Translations under genes and position numbers: made by a program
NCBI GenBank assembly: GCA_049325315.1
Contig: JBMONB010000009.1
Span: 1 to 64,000, forward strand
Direction: 5' to 3'
Length of the DNA: 64,000 bases
DNA from: JAWLHU01 sp049325315
GTDB lineage: Bacteria; Bacillota; Sulfobacillia; Symbiobacteriales; Symbiobacteriaceae
The notes under the pieces: model-generated
What the model was told of the DNA's origin: nothing
Seen by the model: the letters and a program-made list of their open reading frames with translations, nothing else
Databases searched by the model: none
In this document: positions 1 through 8,064 of the stretch, one piece after another
Numbering within the stretch: position 1 is the stretch's first letter
Layout: every line of letters starts with the position of its first letter

Positions 1-230
1 CCGAGGAGAATACGGCTGCCACCGAGCAGATGGCCGCCGGCTCTAACGAGGTGACCTCCTCCATCAAGCAGATTGAGCAACTGGCCCGCAGCAACGCCAC
101 GGGCGCTTCGCAGATCGCAGCCTCTGCGGAGGAGATGAGCGCCTCGGCGGAAGAGATGGCCTCCTCTGCGAGTACACTGGCGGAGGTGGCCAGGGGGCTC
201 CACCAGCAGGTCGCCCAGTTTAAGCTGTAG
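1..230 (+). CDS. Methyl-accepting chemotaxis protein, C-terminal end (5' truncated)
   Basis: The reading frame is open from base 3 with no start codon in the window, so this is the tail of a longer gene. The translation begins EENTAATEQMAAGSNEV and continues with Ala/Ser/Glu-rich heptads (SASAEEMSASAEEMASSAS), the pattern of the long antiparallel coiled coil of the MCP signalling domain beyond the hairpin tip. The family passes ligand or redox signals to CheW/CheA at the membrane. The next gene is also a receptor, so the two form a small receptor locus. The sensory part is not visible. Confidence 0.9.
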   Translation, partial: EENTAATEQMAAGSNEVTSSIKQIEQLARSNATGASQIAASAEEMSASAEEMASSASTLAEVARGLHQQVAQFKL

Positions 231-244
231 GAACCTGAATCTAG

Positions 245-290
245 GCAGGCGCCTCTCCTGGTACCAGGTGGGGCGCCTGCGGCCTTTCGC
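245..290 (+). terminator. Hairpin terminator after the truncated MCP gene
   Basis: Arms GCAGGCGCC (245-253) and GGCGCCTGC (272-280) pair perfectly. The loop itself holds the palindrome CCTGGTACCAGG, and the stem is followed by GGCCTTTCGCTT. It lies 14 bases after the stop codon. The T tract is weak, so efficiency is uncertain. Confidence 0.65.
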
Positions 291-468
291 TTGCCCGCTG
301 TGAATACCGCGGAGACCTTAGGGTTGCATACTCCCTCGGTCTGACATGGTCTATCTGATCCCAACAACTAGTGCCCATCATAGAAAAAGCTCGCAGGTTT
401 GGGATCTGCCATCGAGAATCCGCAGAAAAACATCGCAGCCAACATCCAAAAAGGGGCGTCTCTCTCCC

Positions 469-2421
469 ATGAAACGAAACCTTCCCGTTACGCAAAAGGA
501 ACATCACTACCCGAAAGAGGAGCGGCTCATCTCCGAGACCGACCTGCGCGGCATCGTCACCACTGCCAACGCTGCCTTCTGCGCCGTGGCCGGCTATTCG
601 CAGGAGGAGTTGACCGGGAAGAACCACAATATCATACGCCACCCGGACATGCCACCACTGGCGTTCGAAGACCTGTGGCGCACGATTGAGGCGGGGGAGC
701 GCTGGTCGGGGATCGTCAAGAACCGGTGCAAGAACGGCGACCACTACTGGGTAAAGGCCTTCGTCTCGCCCGTCATCATGGAGGGGCGGGTGCTCCGCTA
801 CCGCTCTGTGCGCAGGCAGCCCACCCGCGAGGAGATTGAGGCGGCTGAACGACTCTATCAACGGATCAACGCAGGGGAGAAGATCCCCCTCGATACTCTG
901 GGCGCCCTGGAGCGGGCGCGCAGCCTGGGCGACCGGTTGGGCATGGCCCGGCAGCTTTCCCTTCTGGCCGGCGCTCCGCTGCTCCTCATGGTCGGACTGC
1001 TGACCGGGGCTATGGCCGGTGCGCCCGGCGCCCTTCTGTGGGGCCTGGCCGCTGCAGGGGCCCTGGTCTCTGCCGGGTTGGCCCGGCTGGTCTACCGCTG
1101 GCTCACCGAACCGTTGGCCGAGCTGGCCCGGGCGATTAGCGCCTTCGAGCAGGGCGACCTGACCGCCCGGGCACAGATTCCCGGCAAGGACCGCTACGCC
1201 GAACTGGCCAGGGTGATGAACCGGGCGCTCGATGGCGTGGAGGTGGCCGTGTCCGACATGGGTCAGATGCTCGACGGCCTGGCCAGGGGCGAGTTCGGCC
1301 GCCGCATCGTCGCCACCCTTCCGGGTGAGCTGGGCCGGATCAAATCTTCGGCCAACCGTGCTGCCGACCAGATCGAGAGCACGGTCAACGCCCTGAACTC
1401 CCAGCTGGCCACCCTGGCTGACGGCCACCTCGGTGTGGACCGGCAGGCGCTGGGCGGCAACGCCGAGGGGAAGTTCCGGGAGGCGCAGGAGAACGCCCGC
1501 ATCGCCGCCACCCGGCTGGCCACCCTCCTGCGGGAGTTGGTCACCTCCAGCCAGGCGCTGGCCACCGGGGACCTCACATACCCGGTCCACACCCAGGCGC
1601 TCGGCGAACTGGCTGACCTGTGCAGCCACTTCAACGCCGCCCTGGCCTCGCTCTCGGAGACGCTGCTGAACGTGCGGACCCACGCTCACCAAGTTTCGGA
1701 ATCCACCGATGAGATCAGCCGGGCGATCGAGGAGATCGCCGCCGGGGCCTCCTCGCAGATGGCCAGCGTCGAACAGGTCTCTACATCGGTGCGGGAATCC
1801 GGCCAGACCATCGGCGAGATCGCCACCCACACCGGGTTCGCCAGCGCCAAGTCGCGCGAGACCGTGGAGACAGTGCGGGCCGGCCGGGCCAAGATGGAGC
1901 GCATGGTCCAGCTGGTTCAGTCCATTGCCGAGAGCAGCGAGCGCATCTCCCGGATCACCGGGGTGATCGAGGGGATCGCCAATAAGACCAACCTGCTCTC
2001 GCTCAACGCGGCGATCGAGGCAGCCCGGGCGGGCGAAAGTGGGCGCGGCTTTGCGGTGGTGGCCGGGGAGGTCGGCAAGCTGGCGATCAGTGCCGGACAG
2101 TCGACCAAGGAGATTACCGCCATCGTCCAGGAGGCGGTGGCCCAGGCCCGCCAGGCCGCCGCCAGCGTCTCCGAGGTGGCCCGCGACATGGACCGCATCG
2201 AGGCCGCCGCCCACGCAGGCAGCGATCTGATGACCCATATCGCGGCTGCTATGGAGCAGCAGCGGGCCACCCTGGCCACCATTGGCACCCACTCTTCCAA
2301 CCTGAGCGTGATCGCCGAGTCCAACGCTGCCGCCACCGAGGAGTTGGCCGCCTCTGCCTCCGAACTGGCCCGGGTGGCCGAGGCTACCTACCGGGAGACA
2401 GCGAAGTTCCGCACGCAGTGA
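469..2421 (+). CDS. PAS-domain methyl-accepting chemotaxis protein (Aer-like)
   Basis: A 650-residue receptor starting MKRNLPVTQKEHHYP. The N-terminal PAS domain (about residues 10-120) has the Aer-type signature GKNHNIIRHPDMP, and WSGIVKNRCKNGDHYWV follows. In Aer this domain binds FAD and senses redox or energy state. Two hydrophobic stretches at about 165-205 anchor the protein. HAMP-like segments follow, then the C-terminal signalling domain with the tip NKTNLLSLNAAIEAARAGE. There is no periplasmic ligand domain. An upstream in-frame ATG at 346 would add 41 unrelated residues, so I chose the start matching Aer proteins, preceded by AAGGGGC. FAD binding is inferred from the family. Confidence 0.88.
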   Translation: MKRNLPVTQKEHHYPKEERLISETDLRGIVTTANAAFCAVAGYSQEELTGKNHNIIRHPDMPPLAFEDLWRTIEAGERWSGIVKNRCKNGDHYWVKAFVSPVIMEGRVLRYRSVRRQPTREEIEAAERLYQRINAGEKIPLDTLGALERARSLGDRLGMARQLSLLAGAPLLLMVGLLTGAMAGAPGALLWGLAAAGALVSAGLARLVYRWLTEPLAELARAISAFEQGDLTARAQIPGKDRYAELARVMNRALDGVEVAVSDMGQMLDGLARGEFGRRIVATLPGELGRIKSSANRAADQIESTVNALNSQLATLADGHLGVDRQALGGNAEGKFREAQENARIAATRLATLLRELVTSSQALATGDLTYPVHTQALGELADLCSHFNAALASLSETLLNVRTHAHQVSESTDEISRAIEEIAAGASSQMASVEQVSTSVRESGQTIGEIATHTGFASAKSRETVETVRAGRAKMERMVQLVQSIAESSERISRITGVIEGIANKTNLLSLNAAIEAARAGESGRGFAVVAGEVGKLAISAGQSTKEITAIVQEAVAQARQAAASVSEVARDMDRIEAAAHAGSDLMTHIAAAMEQQRATLATIGTHSSNLSVIAESNAAATEELAASASELARVAEATYRETAKFRTQ

Positions 2422-2437
2422 GCACCTTGAACGCGAG

Positions 2438-2470
2438 AGGGCCGTGGGATTTCTCCCACGGCCTTCGCTT
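2438..2470. terminator. Convergent terminator between MCP and protease genes
   Basis: Perfect 10-bp stem GGCCGTGGGA / TCCCACGGCC (2440-2463) with a TTTC loop, between two convergent genes. It probably ends both the receptor transcript and the long RiPP operon on the minus strand. Confidence 0.75.
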
Positions 2471-2485
2471 GTCTGCGGATCGCGC

Positions 2486-3652
2486 TTACGACCCCGCCGG
2501 CGCCTGGATCCGCCCATAGCCCCAGGTGGGGTCAAACTCGCCCTTTCCCAGCTTCTTTGCCGCCTTGACCACCGCTGCCCGAACCTGCTCGTTGGTGAAC
2601 TGCGGGTTGGCCGCCCAGATCAGCGAGGCCAGCCCGGTCACGTACGGCGTGGCCATGGAGGTGCCGGAGAGGTTGTGGTAGCCGCCACCGAGGTAGGTGG
2701 AGTAGATCTCCACCCCCGGCGCCACCACCGTGAGCTGCTCCCCCCGGCACGAGAAGGCGGCGACCGTCTCGGTCTGGTCGATCGCCCCCACGGCGATCAC
2801 GGCGTTGGGGAACTCGGTGGAGTAGAGGGCGGGGCTGTTGACATCCTTCCCGTTGTTCCCGGCGGCGGCGCAGAGGAGCATGCCGTTCTCCGCCACGTGC
2901 CGGCAGGCGGTCTCCAGGGTCTTGTCCGCCGCCCCGCAGGCGCCGCTGAAGTTGATCACCGCCTTCAGCCTGTGCTGCACGGCGTAGTCGACCGTCTCCT
3001 CGATGGCGGCGGCGATGTCGCTGTTGTTGGCGAACCCGAGCCGGTCGAAGACCTTGGTGATATAGACCGGTGATGACCAGTTCACCCCGGCGATGCCCAC
3101 CTTGTTGTTGCTCTCGGCGCAGCCGATCCCGCAGACGTGGGTCCCGTGCCCGAAATCGTCGGCGGGGGCCGTGCCGGGGTCGGTGTAGTTCTCCCCGGCA
3201 ATGAAGCGCCCGGCAGCGGTCAGGTCGGGGTGGTCAAACTGAATGCCCGAGTCCACAATGCCCACCAGCACGGTGTTAGAACCCTGCACGGTGGCCCAGT
3301 AGGGCTCCAGGTTCACATCTTTCAGCCCCCACTGCTGGCTCAGGTACGGGTCGTTGGGCACGACAGCGACGGTGGAGACCTGGTCGGGCTCCACCCACTC
3401 CACCAGCCCGTGCCGGCTCAGGTCGTGGGCCACCCGGATCGGGTCCAGGTGGTCGGGCACCCGCAGCACGTGCTTGCCGGTCCGGTGCTTGCGGATCAGC
3501 TTCAGGTGCGGGTGCGTCTCGTGAAGCGGGTGCTCCCCGCCCGCCGGGGTCTCTGCCCGGTCGTGGAACTTGACCACGATCCGCTGCCGGTGGTGCAGCT
3601 CCTTGCCCCGCCAGATTCCCCTGCGCACATCGCCATGGTTGTGACCCAACAC
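2486..3652 (-). CDS. Subtilisin-like S8 serine protease, last gene of the RiPP operon
   Basis: A 388-residue protease with a complete catalytic set: Asp134 (GIVDSGIQ), His169 (FGHGTHVCG), oxyanion Asn266 (AAAGNNG) and Ser332 (SGTSMATPY). The first 100 residues resemble a fervidolysin/thermitase-like propeptide region (VLRVPD...GLVEWVEPD), but no signal peptide is seen, so it may act in the cytoplasm. The GTG start is preceded by GGGAGG. The gene begins 27 bases after the LLM oxidoreductase stop on the same strand and is followed by a terminator, which places it in the RiPP operon. S8 proteases remove leader peptides in some RiPP pathways; that role here is inference from position. Confidence 0.88.
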   Translation of the reverse strand: MLGHNHGDVRRGIWRGKELHHRQRIVVKFHDRAETPAGGEHPLHETHPHLKLIRKHRTGKHVLRVPDHLDPIRVAHDLSRHGLVEWVEPDQVSTVAVVPNDPYLSQQWGLKDVNLEPYWATVQGSNTVLVGIVDSGIQFDHPDLTAAGRFIAGENYTDPGTAPADDFGHGTHVCGIGCAESNNKVGIAGVNWSSPVYITKVFDRLGFANNSDIAAAIEETVDYAVQHRLKAVINFSGACGAADKTLETACRHVAENGMLLCAAAGNNGKDVNSPALYSTEFPNAVIAVGAIDQTETVAAFSCRGEQLTVVAPGVEIYSTYLGGGYHNLSGTSMATPYVTGLASLIWAANPQFTNEQVRAAVVKAAKKLGKGEFDPTWGYGRIQAPAGS

Positions 3653-3679
3653 AGCGCTCTACCTCCCTTGTGCCCCACT

Positions 3680-4744
3680 CTACAGGCGGGGAAGAACCTT
3701 CTCCACGAACCGGACCAGGCTCCCGCGTGAGCGCTCGCCCGGCATGGCGCCGAAGTCGATCTGCCAGATCAGCGCATCGGCCCGGAGCGTCTCCTGCATC
3801 TGCTGGATCTGCTCAGCCACCTGCTCCGGCGAGCCGACGATGGCGTTGCCGGCCTGGCGCATCCGCTCGGGGATCATCTGCGTGAGCCGCCTGGCCAGGC
3901 CGGTGTAGCCGTAGTAGGCGCGCGACTCCACCTGGTCCCAGGCCCTGGCTGCGCTGCCCCAGACGTCGTAGTACCGCCGCAGGTGGTAATCGGCCTCGGC
4001 AGCGGCCCGCTGCTCGGTCTCGCCCACGTAGAGCGGCAGGCTGACCACCACCTCGGGCTCGGTCCGGGGGGAGCCGGGCGCAGGGCGGAAGGCGTGCCGG
4101 TAGAGGTTGGCCATCTCCGCCACGTGGGCCGGGGAGGCATTCCCGGTGGTGATCAGCAGGCCGAGTCCCTTCTGCCCGATCCAGCGGAAGGACTCGGGCG
4201 AACTGACCGCCGCCACAAATACCGGCGGATGCGGCTTCTGCACCGGGCGGGGCAGGCTGGTGGCCCCCTCGAAGCGGAAGGAGGGGCCGCGGGCGGTGAC
4301 CGACTCCTCTGTCCAGAGGCGGAGCACCGTCTCGACGGTGGCCTGGAAGCGCTCCCGGCTCTCGTCCAGCGGCACGCCGAAGGCGTCGAACTCGTAGGGC
4401 AGGTAGGCCCGGGCGAAGCCCACATCGAGCCGCCCCTGGCTGATGGCGTCGACCATCGCGGTCTCAGCGGCCAGCTGGAGCGGGTGGTGAAAGACCGGGA
4501 GCAGGCAGCCGGTCATCAGCCGGATGCGCCGGGTCCGGGCGGCCACGGCGGCGAGGAAGGCGAGGGGCGACGGGCAGTACCCGCCGTAGGGGTGCAGGTA
4601 GTGCTCCGTCATCTTCACGTAGGCCAGACCAGCCTGGTCGGCCAGCTCGGAGAGCATAAGTGCGTCGGCAAAGTAGGCCTGCGCCGAGCGCGTATCGGGC
4701 GCTGCATCGGGCAGAAAGGAGAGACCAAAGCGGGTCTGTCTCAA
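3680..4744 (-). CDS. LLM class flavin-dependent oxidoreductase (RiPP tailoring candidate)
   Basis: A 354-residue luciferase-like monooxygenase-fold protein: RFGLSFLP at the N-terminus, then LADQAGLAYVKMTEHY, LMTGCLLPVFHHPLQLAAETAMVD and LDVGFARAYLPYEFDAFGV. It resembles the bacterial-luciferase-like enzymes found beside natural-product genes (MupA/Atu3640-like group). The cofactor is FMN or F420 by family; the substrate cannot be read from sequence. It starts with TTG, whose last two bases open the TGA stop of the radical SAM gene (4-base overlap), so the two are translationally coupled. It probably oxidises or hydroxylates the modified peptide, which is inference from context. Confidence 0.85.
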   Translation of the reverse strand: MRQTRFGLSFLPDAAPDTRSAQAYFADALMLSELADQAGLAYVKMTEHYLHPYGGYCPSPLAFLAAVAARTRRIRLMTGCLLPVFHHPLQLAAETAMVDAISQGRLDVGFARAYLPYEFDAFGVPLDESRERFQATVETVLRLWTEESVTARGPSFRFEGATSLPRPVQKPHPPVFVAAVSSPESFRWIGQKGLGLLITTGNASPAHVAEMANLYRHAFRPAPGSPRTEPEVVVSLPLYVGETEQRAAAEADYHLRRYYDVWGSAARAWDQVESRAYYGYTGLARRLTQMIPERMRQAGNAIVGSPEQVAEQIQQMQETLRADALIWQIDFGAMPGERSRGSLVRFVEKVLPRL

Positions 4745-6744
4745 CCGGCGAACCCCCTCTCTTCAGCCAGGGCCTGGCTGGTGGCGATCAGCGGAACCCC
4801 GTAGCAGTTGGTGGGACGGAGGATGCCGTTGTAGATGCCCATCAGCTTGTAGCCCCACGGGACCCGGTGGGCCGGCGGCACCCGGAGGATCAGATGGGCC
4901 TCGCCGGTCTCGGGAAGTTCGCCGCTCACCGACAGCAGCCCGGCCTCCTGCATCTCGTGGGCCAGGGCGGCGGTCAGGCTCAGGCTCCGGTTGACCAGCC
5001 GCTTGTTCAGGAAGGCCTGCCAGCCCAGCAAAAACCCGCTCTGATAGGCGACGACGGCGTCATACTCCGCACGGGACGGCCTGCGCTCCGGCGGCAGCGA
5101 CTCGTAGAGATGATCGGCGCAGCCCGCCAAAAACGACCGGATGCGGTCGGGCTCACGCAGAATGTGGGTCATGATCGCCTGGAAGTGCAGGCTGTCCATG
5201 TAGATCGTCTGGCCCACCTCAGCCAGCACCGCCGCCATGTCGAAGCGCCCGGCGTCGGTGTAGCTTTCCAGGTAGTTGCGGTAGAGTTCGGCCACCACCG
5301 GCAGGCCGTGCGCCCCGCCCTCCAGGTACCCCTGCAGGGTTTCGATCAGGTCGATATAGCGGGCGCCGGTGCGGGTGTGGAGGTACCAGAGAATCGCCCA
5401 CGCCAGCCCCTTCTGGAAGAGTGAGGCGGTCATGGAGAGCCCGAGGCCGTGCAGCCACTCCGCCTCGGTCATCTGCTCATGGGCCACCACAAACTCTGCC
5501 GGCGCCTCCAGGTTGCCGGTGCGGTAGGGCAGAAACCGGGTCTGAAGCCGGTGCTGCTCCCGAAAGGCGGGCTGGGCATAGTCGGTGTTATTCAACAGGA
5601 GCAGCGGGTAGATCACGGGCGTGCCGCCGGTGGCGATCACACGCTCCACGCCGGCCTTGAACGAGGCGACGCTCTCCCCCGGCAGCCCCCAGATCAGCTC
5701 GGTGTAAGTGGGGATCCCATCGGCCAGGAACGACCGCTGAAGCTCTTCGTAGTAGCCAGGAGAGATGTTCTTGCGGTTGGCGATCTGGAGGACATCGAGG
5801 TCGAAGGACTGGGCCGAGAGGGTGATCGCCCCCAGCAGCCCGTTCCGGTAGAGCATCTTGGCGGTCCGGACCACGTTCTGGTCCGTGTTCTTCGCCCAGT
5901 TGGTGGCGATGGTCAGCCGCTTGCGGTGCTTCTGGGCCAGGGTGACAAGCAGCGAGGCGATCTCGTAGTCGCGCTTCAGCATGCCGAAGTTGGCATCGGC
6001 GATGAAGATGGTGGCGTAGTTGGGCAGGTGCTCCACCAGGAACTCCAGCTCCGCCCGCACCCGCTCCAGCGAGAACTGGCGGACCTTCGTCTTCGTGGCC
6101 CCGCCCCAGTAGCAGAAGGCGCAGGAGAAGGGGCAGCCCCGGTTGGTCTCATAGATCATGAAGAAGGTGCGCGTGAAGGCGGAGGGCGGGTAGACCCCGC
6201 TCAGAATCGGCGAGGGGATCTCGTCGAGGTTCTGGATCCGCTCCTCTCCGGGGTTGTCCGCCACCTGGCCGTCCGGTCGGCGGTAGCTGATGCCCCGGAC
6301 CCCCGCGAGGTCGGGCTCGGGCTCCAGCAGGGCGCGGAGCAGGTTTCGGAAGATCAGCTCCCCCTCGCCGTTGACCACAACGTCGACCCAGGGCGCCTCC
6401 GCAAAGAGGGGCGCCGCCTGATGGGTCGCGTCGTTCCCGCCCAGCACCACGCAACAGCGGGGCCAGCGCTCCTTGATCCGCCGGGCGATCTCCAGGCTGG
6501 GCCGGCGGTTCCAGAAGTAGATGCAGAAGCCGACCACGGCGGGCTCCGGCCCCATATCCGCCAGGAGCCGGTCGGTCAGGCCGTCGATATCGGTGGATTG
6601 AAGCAGGATGTGCTTGTGAAAGCGGTAGGCCTCCCGAAGAATCGGGTCGGCCTCAGCGGTTCCATGCAGGTAGCCCAACACGATGCTGTAGGCGGTCAGG
6701 GCCGGGTCGGCGGTCAGCTCCACCAGGTGACAGTTCCGTGACAT
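4741..6744 (-). CDS. B12-binding-domain radical SAM protein (RiPP maturase, putative C-methyltransferase)
   Basis: A 667-residue protein. Residues about 10-165 form a cobalamin-binding-type Rossmann region (VVGFCIYFWNRRPSLEIARRI, VVLGGNDAT, VVVNGEGE). The radical SAM core follows, with the [4Fe-4S] motif CPFSCAFC (Cys204, Cys208, Cys211). A 250-residue C-terminal extension without SPASM-type Cys clusters resembles other RiPP B12 radical SAM proteins. Members methylate unactivated carbons or rearrange residues in peptides. The ATG start has GGGAAGTGAGGAA upstream. The gene lies 108 bases after the precursor gene, which supports the peptide as substrate. Methylation as the exact reaction is inferred. 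Confidence 0.85.
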   Translation of the reverse strand: MSRNCHLVELTADPALTAYSIVLGYLHGTAEADPILREAYRFHKHILLQSTDIDGLTDRLLADMGPEPAVVGFCIYFWNRRPSLEIARRIKERWPRCCVVLGGNDATHQAAPLFAEAPWVDVVVNGEGELIFRNLLRALLEPEPDLAGVRGISYRRPDGQVADNPGEERIQNLDEIPSPILSGVYPPSAFTRTFFMIYETNRGCPFSCAFCYWGGATKTKVRQFSLERVRAELEFLVEHLPNYATIFIADANFGMLKRDYEIASLLVTLAQKHRKRLTIATNWAKNTDQNVVRTAKMLYRNGLLGAITLSAQSFDLDVLQIANRKNISPGYYEELQRSFLADGIPTYTELIWGLPGESVASFKAGVERVIATGGTPVIYPLLLLNNTDYAQPAFREQHRLQTRFLPYRTGNLEAPAEFVVAHEQMTEAEWLHGLGLSMTASLFQKGLAWAILWYLHTRTGARYIDLIETLQGYLEGGAHGLPVVAELYRNYLESYTDAGRFDMAAVLAEVGQTIYMDSLHFQAIMTHILREPDRIRSFLAGCADHLYESLPPERRPSRAEYDAVVAYQSGFLLGWQAFLNKRLVNRSLSLTAALAHEMQEAGLLSVSGELPETGEAHLILRVPPAHRVPWGYKLMGIYNGILRPTNCYGVPLIATSQALAEERGFAG

Positions 6745-6788
6745 CTGCGTTCCTCACTTCCCGCCCGGTGCCCTCTGCGCAGTGAACC

Positions 6789-6823
6789 GCAACGGACCCG
6801 CCCGCAGGGGACGGGCCCGTTGC
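6789..6823 (-). terminator. Hairpin between precursor peptide gene and radical SAM gene (attenuator candidate)
   Basis: Arms GCAACGGACCCG (6789-6800) and CGGGCCCGTTGC (6812-6823) pair with one mismatch in 12. It sits in the 108-base gap just after the precursor stop on the minus strand. There is no run of T after it, so partial termination or protection of the precursor mRNA end from decay are both possible. Either would raise precursor mRNA above enzyme mRNA. Confidence 0.5.
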
Positions 6824-6852
6824 TGGCACACCGCCCGGGACCGGGCCTGGCG

Positions 6853-7086
6853 CTATGCCGTGACCGGGACCTTGACGCTGGCGGCGCCGCAGCAGGAGCT
6901 GGCCGGCGTGCAGCAGCAGCAGCAGTCGGTGTCGGCGGCGGCGGAGGTCTTGATATCGACCTCTGCGATCCGCATCTCCTCAAGGATCAGCTTGAGGTCC
7001 TGCGCCATGTTCATCAGCGAGTCACGAACCTGCTGGCCCGAAGCGGCCTCGGCATTCGTCGCAGCTTGGGGCTTGTTGTCGGGCAC
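6853..7086 (-). CDS. Cys-rich azole-peptide (TOMM) precursor
   Basis: A 77-residue peptide starting at GTG after a very good AAGGAGG site (8-base spacing). Residues 1-54 form a leader with a predicted amphipathic helix (QDLKLILEEMRIAEVDI) suitable for an RRE. The core begins after DTD: CCCCCTPASSCC (55-66), then GAAS and a hydrophobic tail VKVPVTA. Cyclisable residues are seven Cys (55-59, 65, 66) plus Thr60, Ser63, Ser64 and Ser70. It lies inside a cluster with two YcaO proteins, an RRE/ThiF-like protein and a SagB dehydrogenase, the standard azole-forming set. No Gly-Gly site is seen; the cleavage point is probably near Asp54. The family is not one I can name. Confidence 0.88.
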   Translation of the reverse strand: MPDNKPQAATNAEAASGQQVRDSLMNMAQDLKLILEEMRIAEVDIKTSAAADTDCCCCCTPASSCCGAASVKVPVTA

Positions 7087-7105
7087 TCGGATCCCTCCTT
7101 CGCCG

Positions 7106-7170
7106 TCTTTGGAGCCCGGGTCTGGGGCCTGAGTCTGGAACCTGGGGCCTGGAACCGGGAACTTGGGGCC
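7106..7170. repeat. Short degenerate direct repeats upstream of the precursor gene
   Basis: The untranslated stretch between sagB-like and precursor genes contains imperfect tandem copies of TCTGGGGCCTG / CCTGGGGCCTGGAAC / ACTTGGGGCC. It is not coding in any convincing frame. The repeats are too short and irregular for CRISPR. They may form alternative GC-rich pairings in the leader of the precursor mRNA. Confidence 0.45.
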
Positions 7171-7172
7171 AA

Positions 7173-7190
7173 TTTCTCCGGCCGGAGAAA
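7173..7190. promoter_or_regulatory. Perfect 18-bp palindrome between sagB-like and precursor genes
   Basis: TTTCTCCGGCCGGAGAAA is its own reverse complement. It begins 12 bases after the SagB stop on the minus strand and 83 bases before the precursor start. It could be an operator for an unseen regulator, or the base of an mRNA processing hairpin. No T tract follows it on the minus strand, so simple termination is unlikely. Confidence 0.5.
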
Positions 7191-7201
7191 GCGAAAACAG
7201 G

Positions 7202-8050
7202 TTAGTCGCCCCGCAGGGGGCGCTCGTTGGGCCGCGGATGGCCCACGCAGATCAGATAGAGGGCCGCCTCATTGACACCGTCTGCCCCGACCAGGCGGCT
7301 GAGCGGGTCATCGCGGAAGCCGCCGAAGGGGGCGGCCCCCAGCCCCAGGGCCGTCGCGGTGAGCAGCATGTTCTGCGCCATGTGCCCCGCATCGAGGAGG
7401 ACGAAGCGATAGCCCCGGTCCCCGTACTTGAAGGTGGTCCGGTCAAAGACACCGGTCACCACGAACAGGGCGGCAGCGCCCGCCAGGGTGGCCTCGTAGT
7501 GGCTCACCTCGGCCATGGCGGCGGAGAGGTCGTTGGGGCCGGGAAGCCGCTCCAGGGCGTGGTCCGGCACGTTGTAGTGGTAGACCCCCTGAGGGAGTCC
7601 ATCCACATTCCTGGCGATGAGGTAGAGTTCCAGAGGGAAGAGCCCCCCGGCCGATGGGGCGGCCCGCACGTTCTGGATTCCCTCGGAGAACTCCCAGGAG
7701 CCGGTCACCCCGTAGGAGAGGTGAAGGAGCTGGCTCACCTGCTCCAGGGCGAGCGGTTCGCTGGTGTACTCCCGCAGGGAGCGCCGCCGGCCGATCGCCT
7801 CCTCCAGGCTGCACTGCGTGGGCGGGAACTCCCGGCTCAGCGGGACCCGGGGTAGGTGCTCAAAGCGGAGATGCCCCCGGGAGAGCATCGCCAGCAGGTT
7901 GGGGTTGCTCAAGATGGTCCGGACCTGCCTGCCGGTCTTGTGCTCGTTGTGCCGCGAGAGCTTGGTGTTCTCGTGGAAGATCTCAAAGAGCTGATCCTCC
8001 CGATGGGTGACCACCTGCGTGGCACCCATGTCGTACTTGTTGTTCACCAC
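7202..8050 (-). CDS. SagB-type FMN azoline dehydrogenase
   Basis: A 282-residue nitroreductase-fold protein. Recognisable segments are EAIGRRRSLREYTSEPLALEQVSQLLHL, the FMN-loop region NVRAAPSAGGLFPLELY, and GYRFVLLDAGHMAQNMLLTATALGLGAAPFGGF near the C-terminus. These are typical of SagB dehydrogenases, which oxidise thiazoline/oxazoline rings made by YcaO to thiazole/oxazole using FMN. The start chosen is the GTG at 8050, preceded by TAGGAGGTG that includes the stop of the YcaO gene 14 bases upstream. Longer in-frame starts lie inside that YcaO gene. Its presence predicts aromatic azoles, not only azolines. Confidence 0.9.
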   Translation of the reverse strand: MVNNKYDMGATQVVTHREDQLFEIFHENTKLSRHNEHKTGRQVRTILSNPNLLAMLSRGHLRFEHLPRVPLSREFPPTQCSLEEAIGRRRSLREYTSEPLALEQVSQLLHLSYGVTGSWEFSEGIQNVRAAPSAGGLFPLELYLIARNVDGLPQGVYHYNVPDHALERLPGPNDLSAAMAEVSHYEATLAGAAALFVVTGVFDRTTFKYGDRGYRFVLLDAGHMAQNMLLTATALGLGAAPFGGFRDDPLSRLVGADGVNEAALYLICVGHPRPNERPLRGD

Positions 8051-8064
8051 AGGGGTCGCACCTC

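Noticed and set aside
346..468. c-di-GMP riboswitch or N-terminal extension upstream of the PAS-MCP gene
   Set aside because: The conserved GEMM core sequences are absent. The extra codons from the ATG at 346 do not resemble Aer proteins.
241..2535. A 764-residue open frame antisense to the PAS-MCP gene, and similar long opposite-strand frames elsewhere
   Set aside because: High GC leaves antisense frames open. The translations are Gly/Arg/Pro/His-rich, lack motifs, and cover genes with clear families and Shine-Dalgarno sites.
7106..7170. CRISPR array
   Set aside because: The repeats are about 10-14 bases, imperfect and contiguous, without unique spacers or nearby cas genes.
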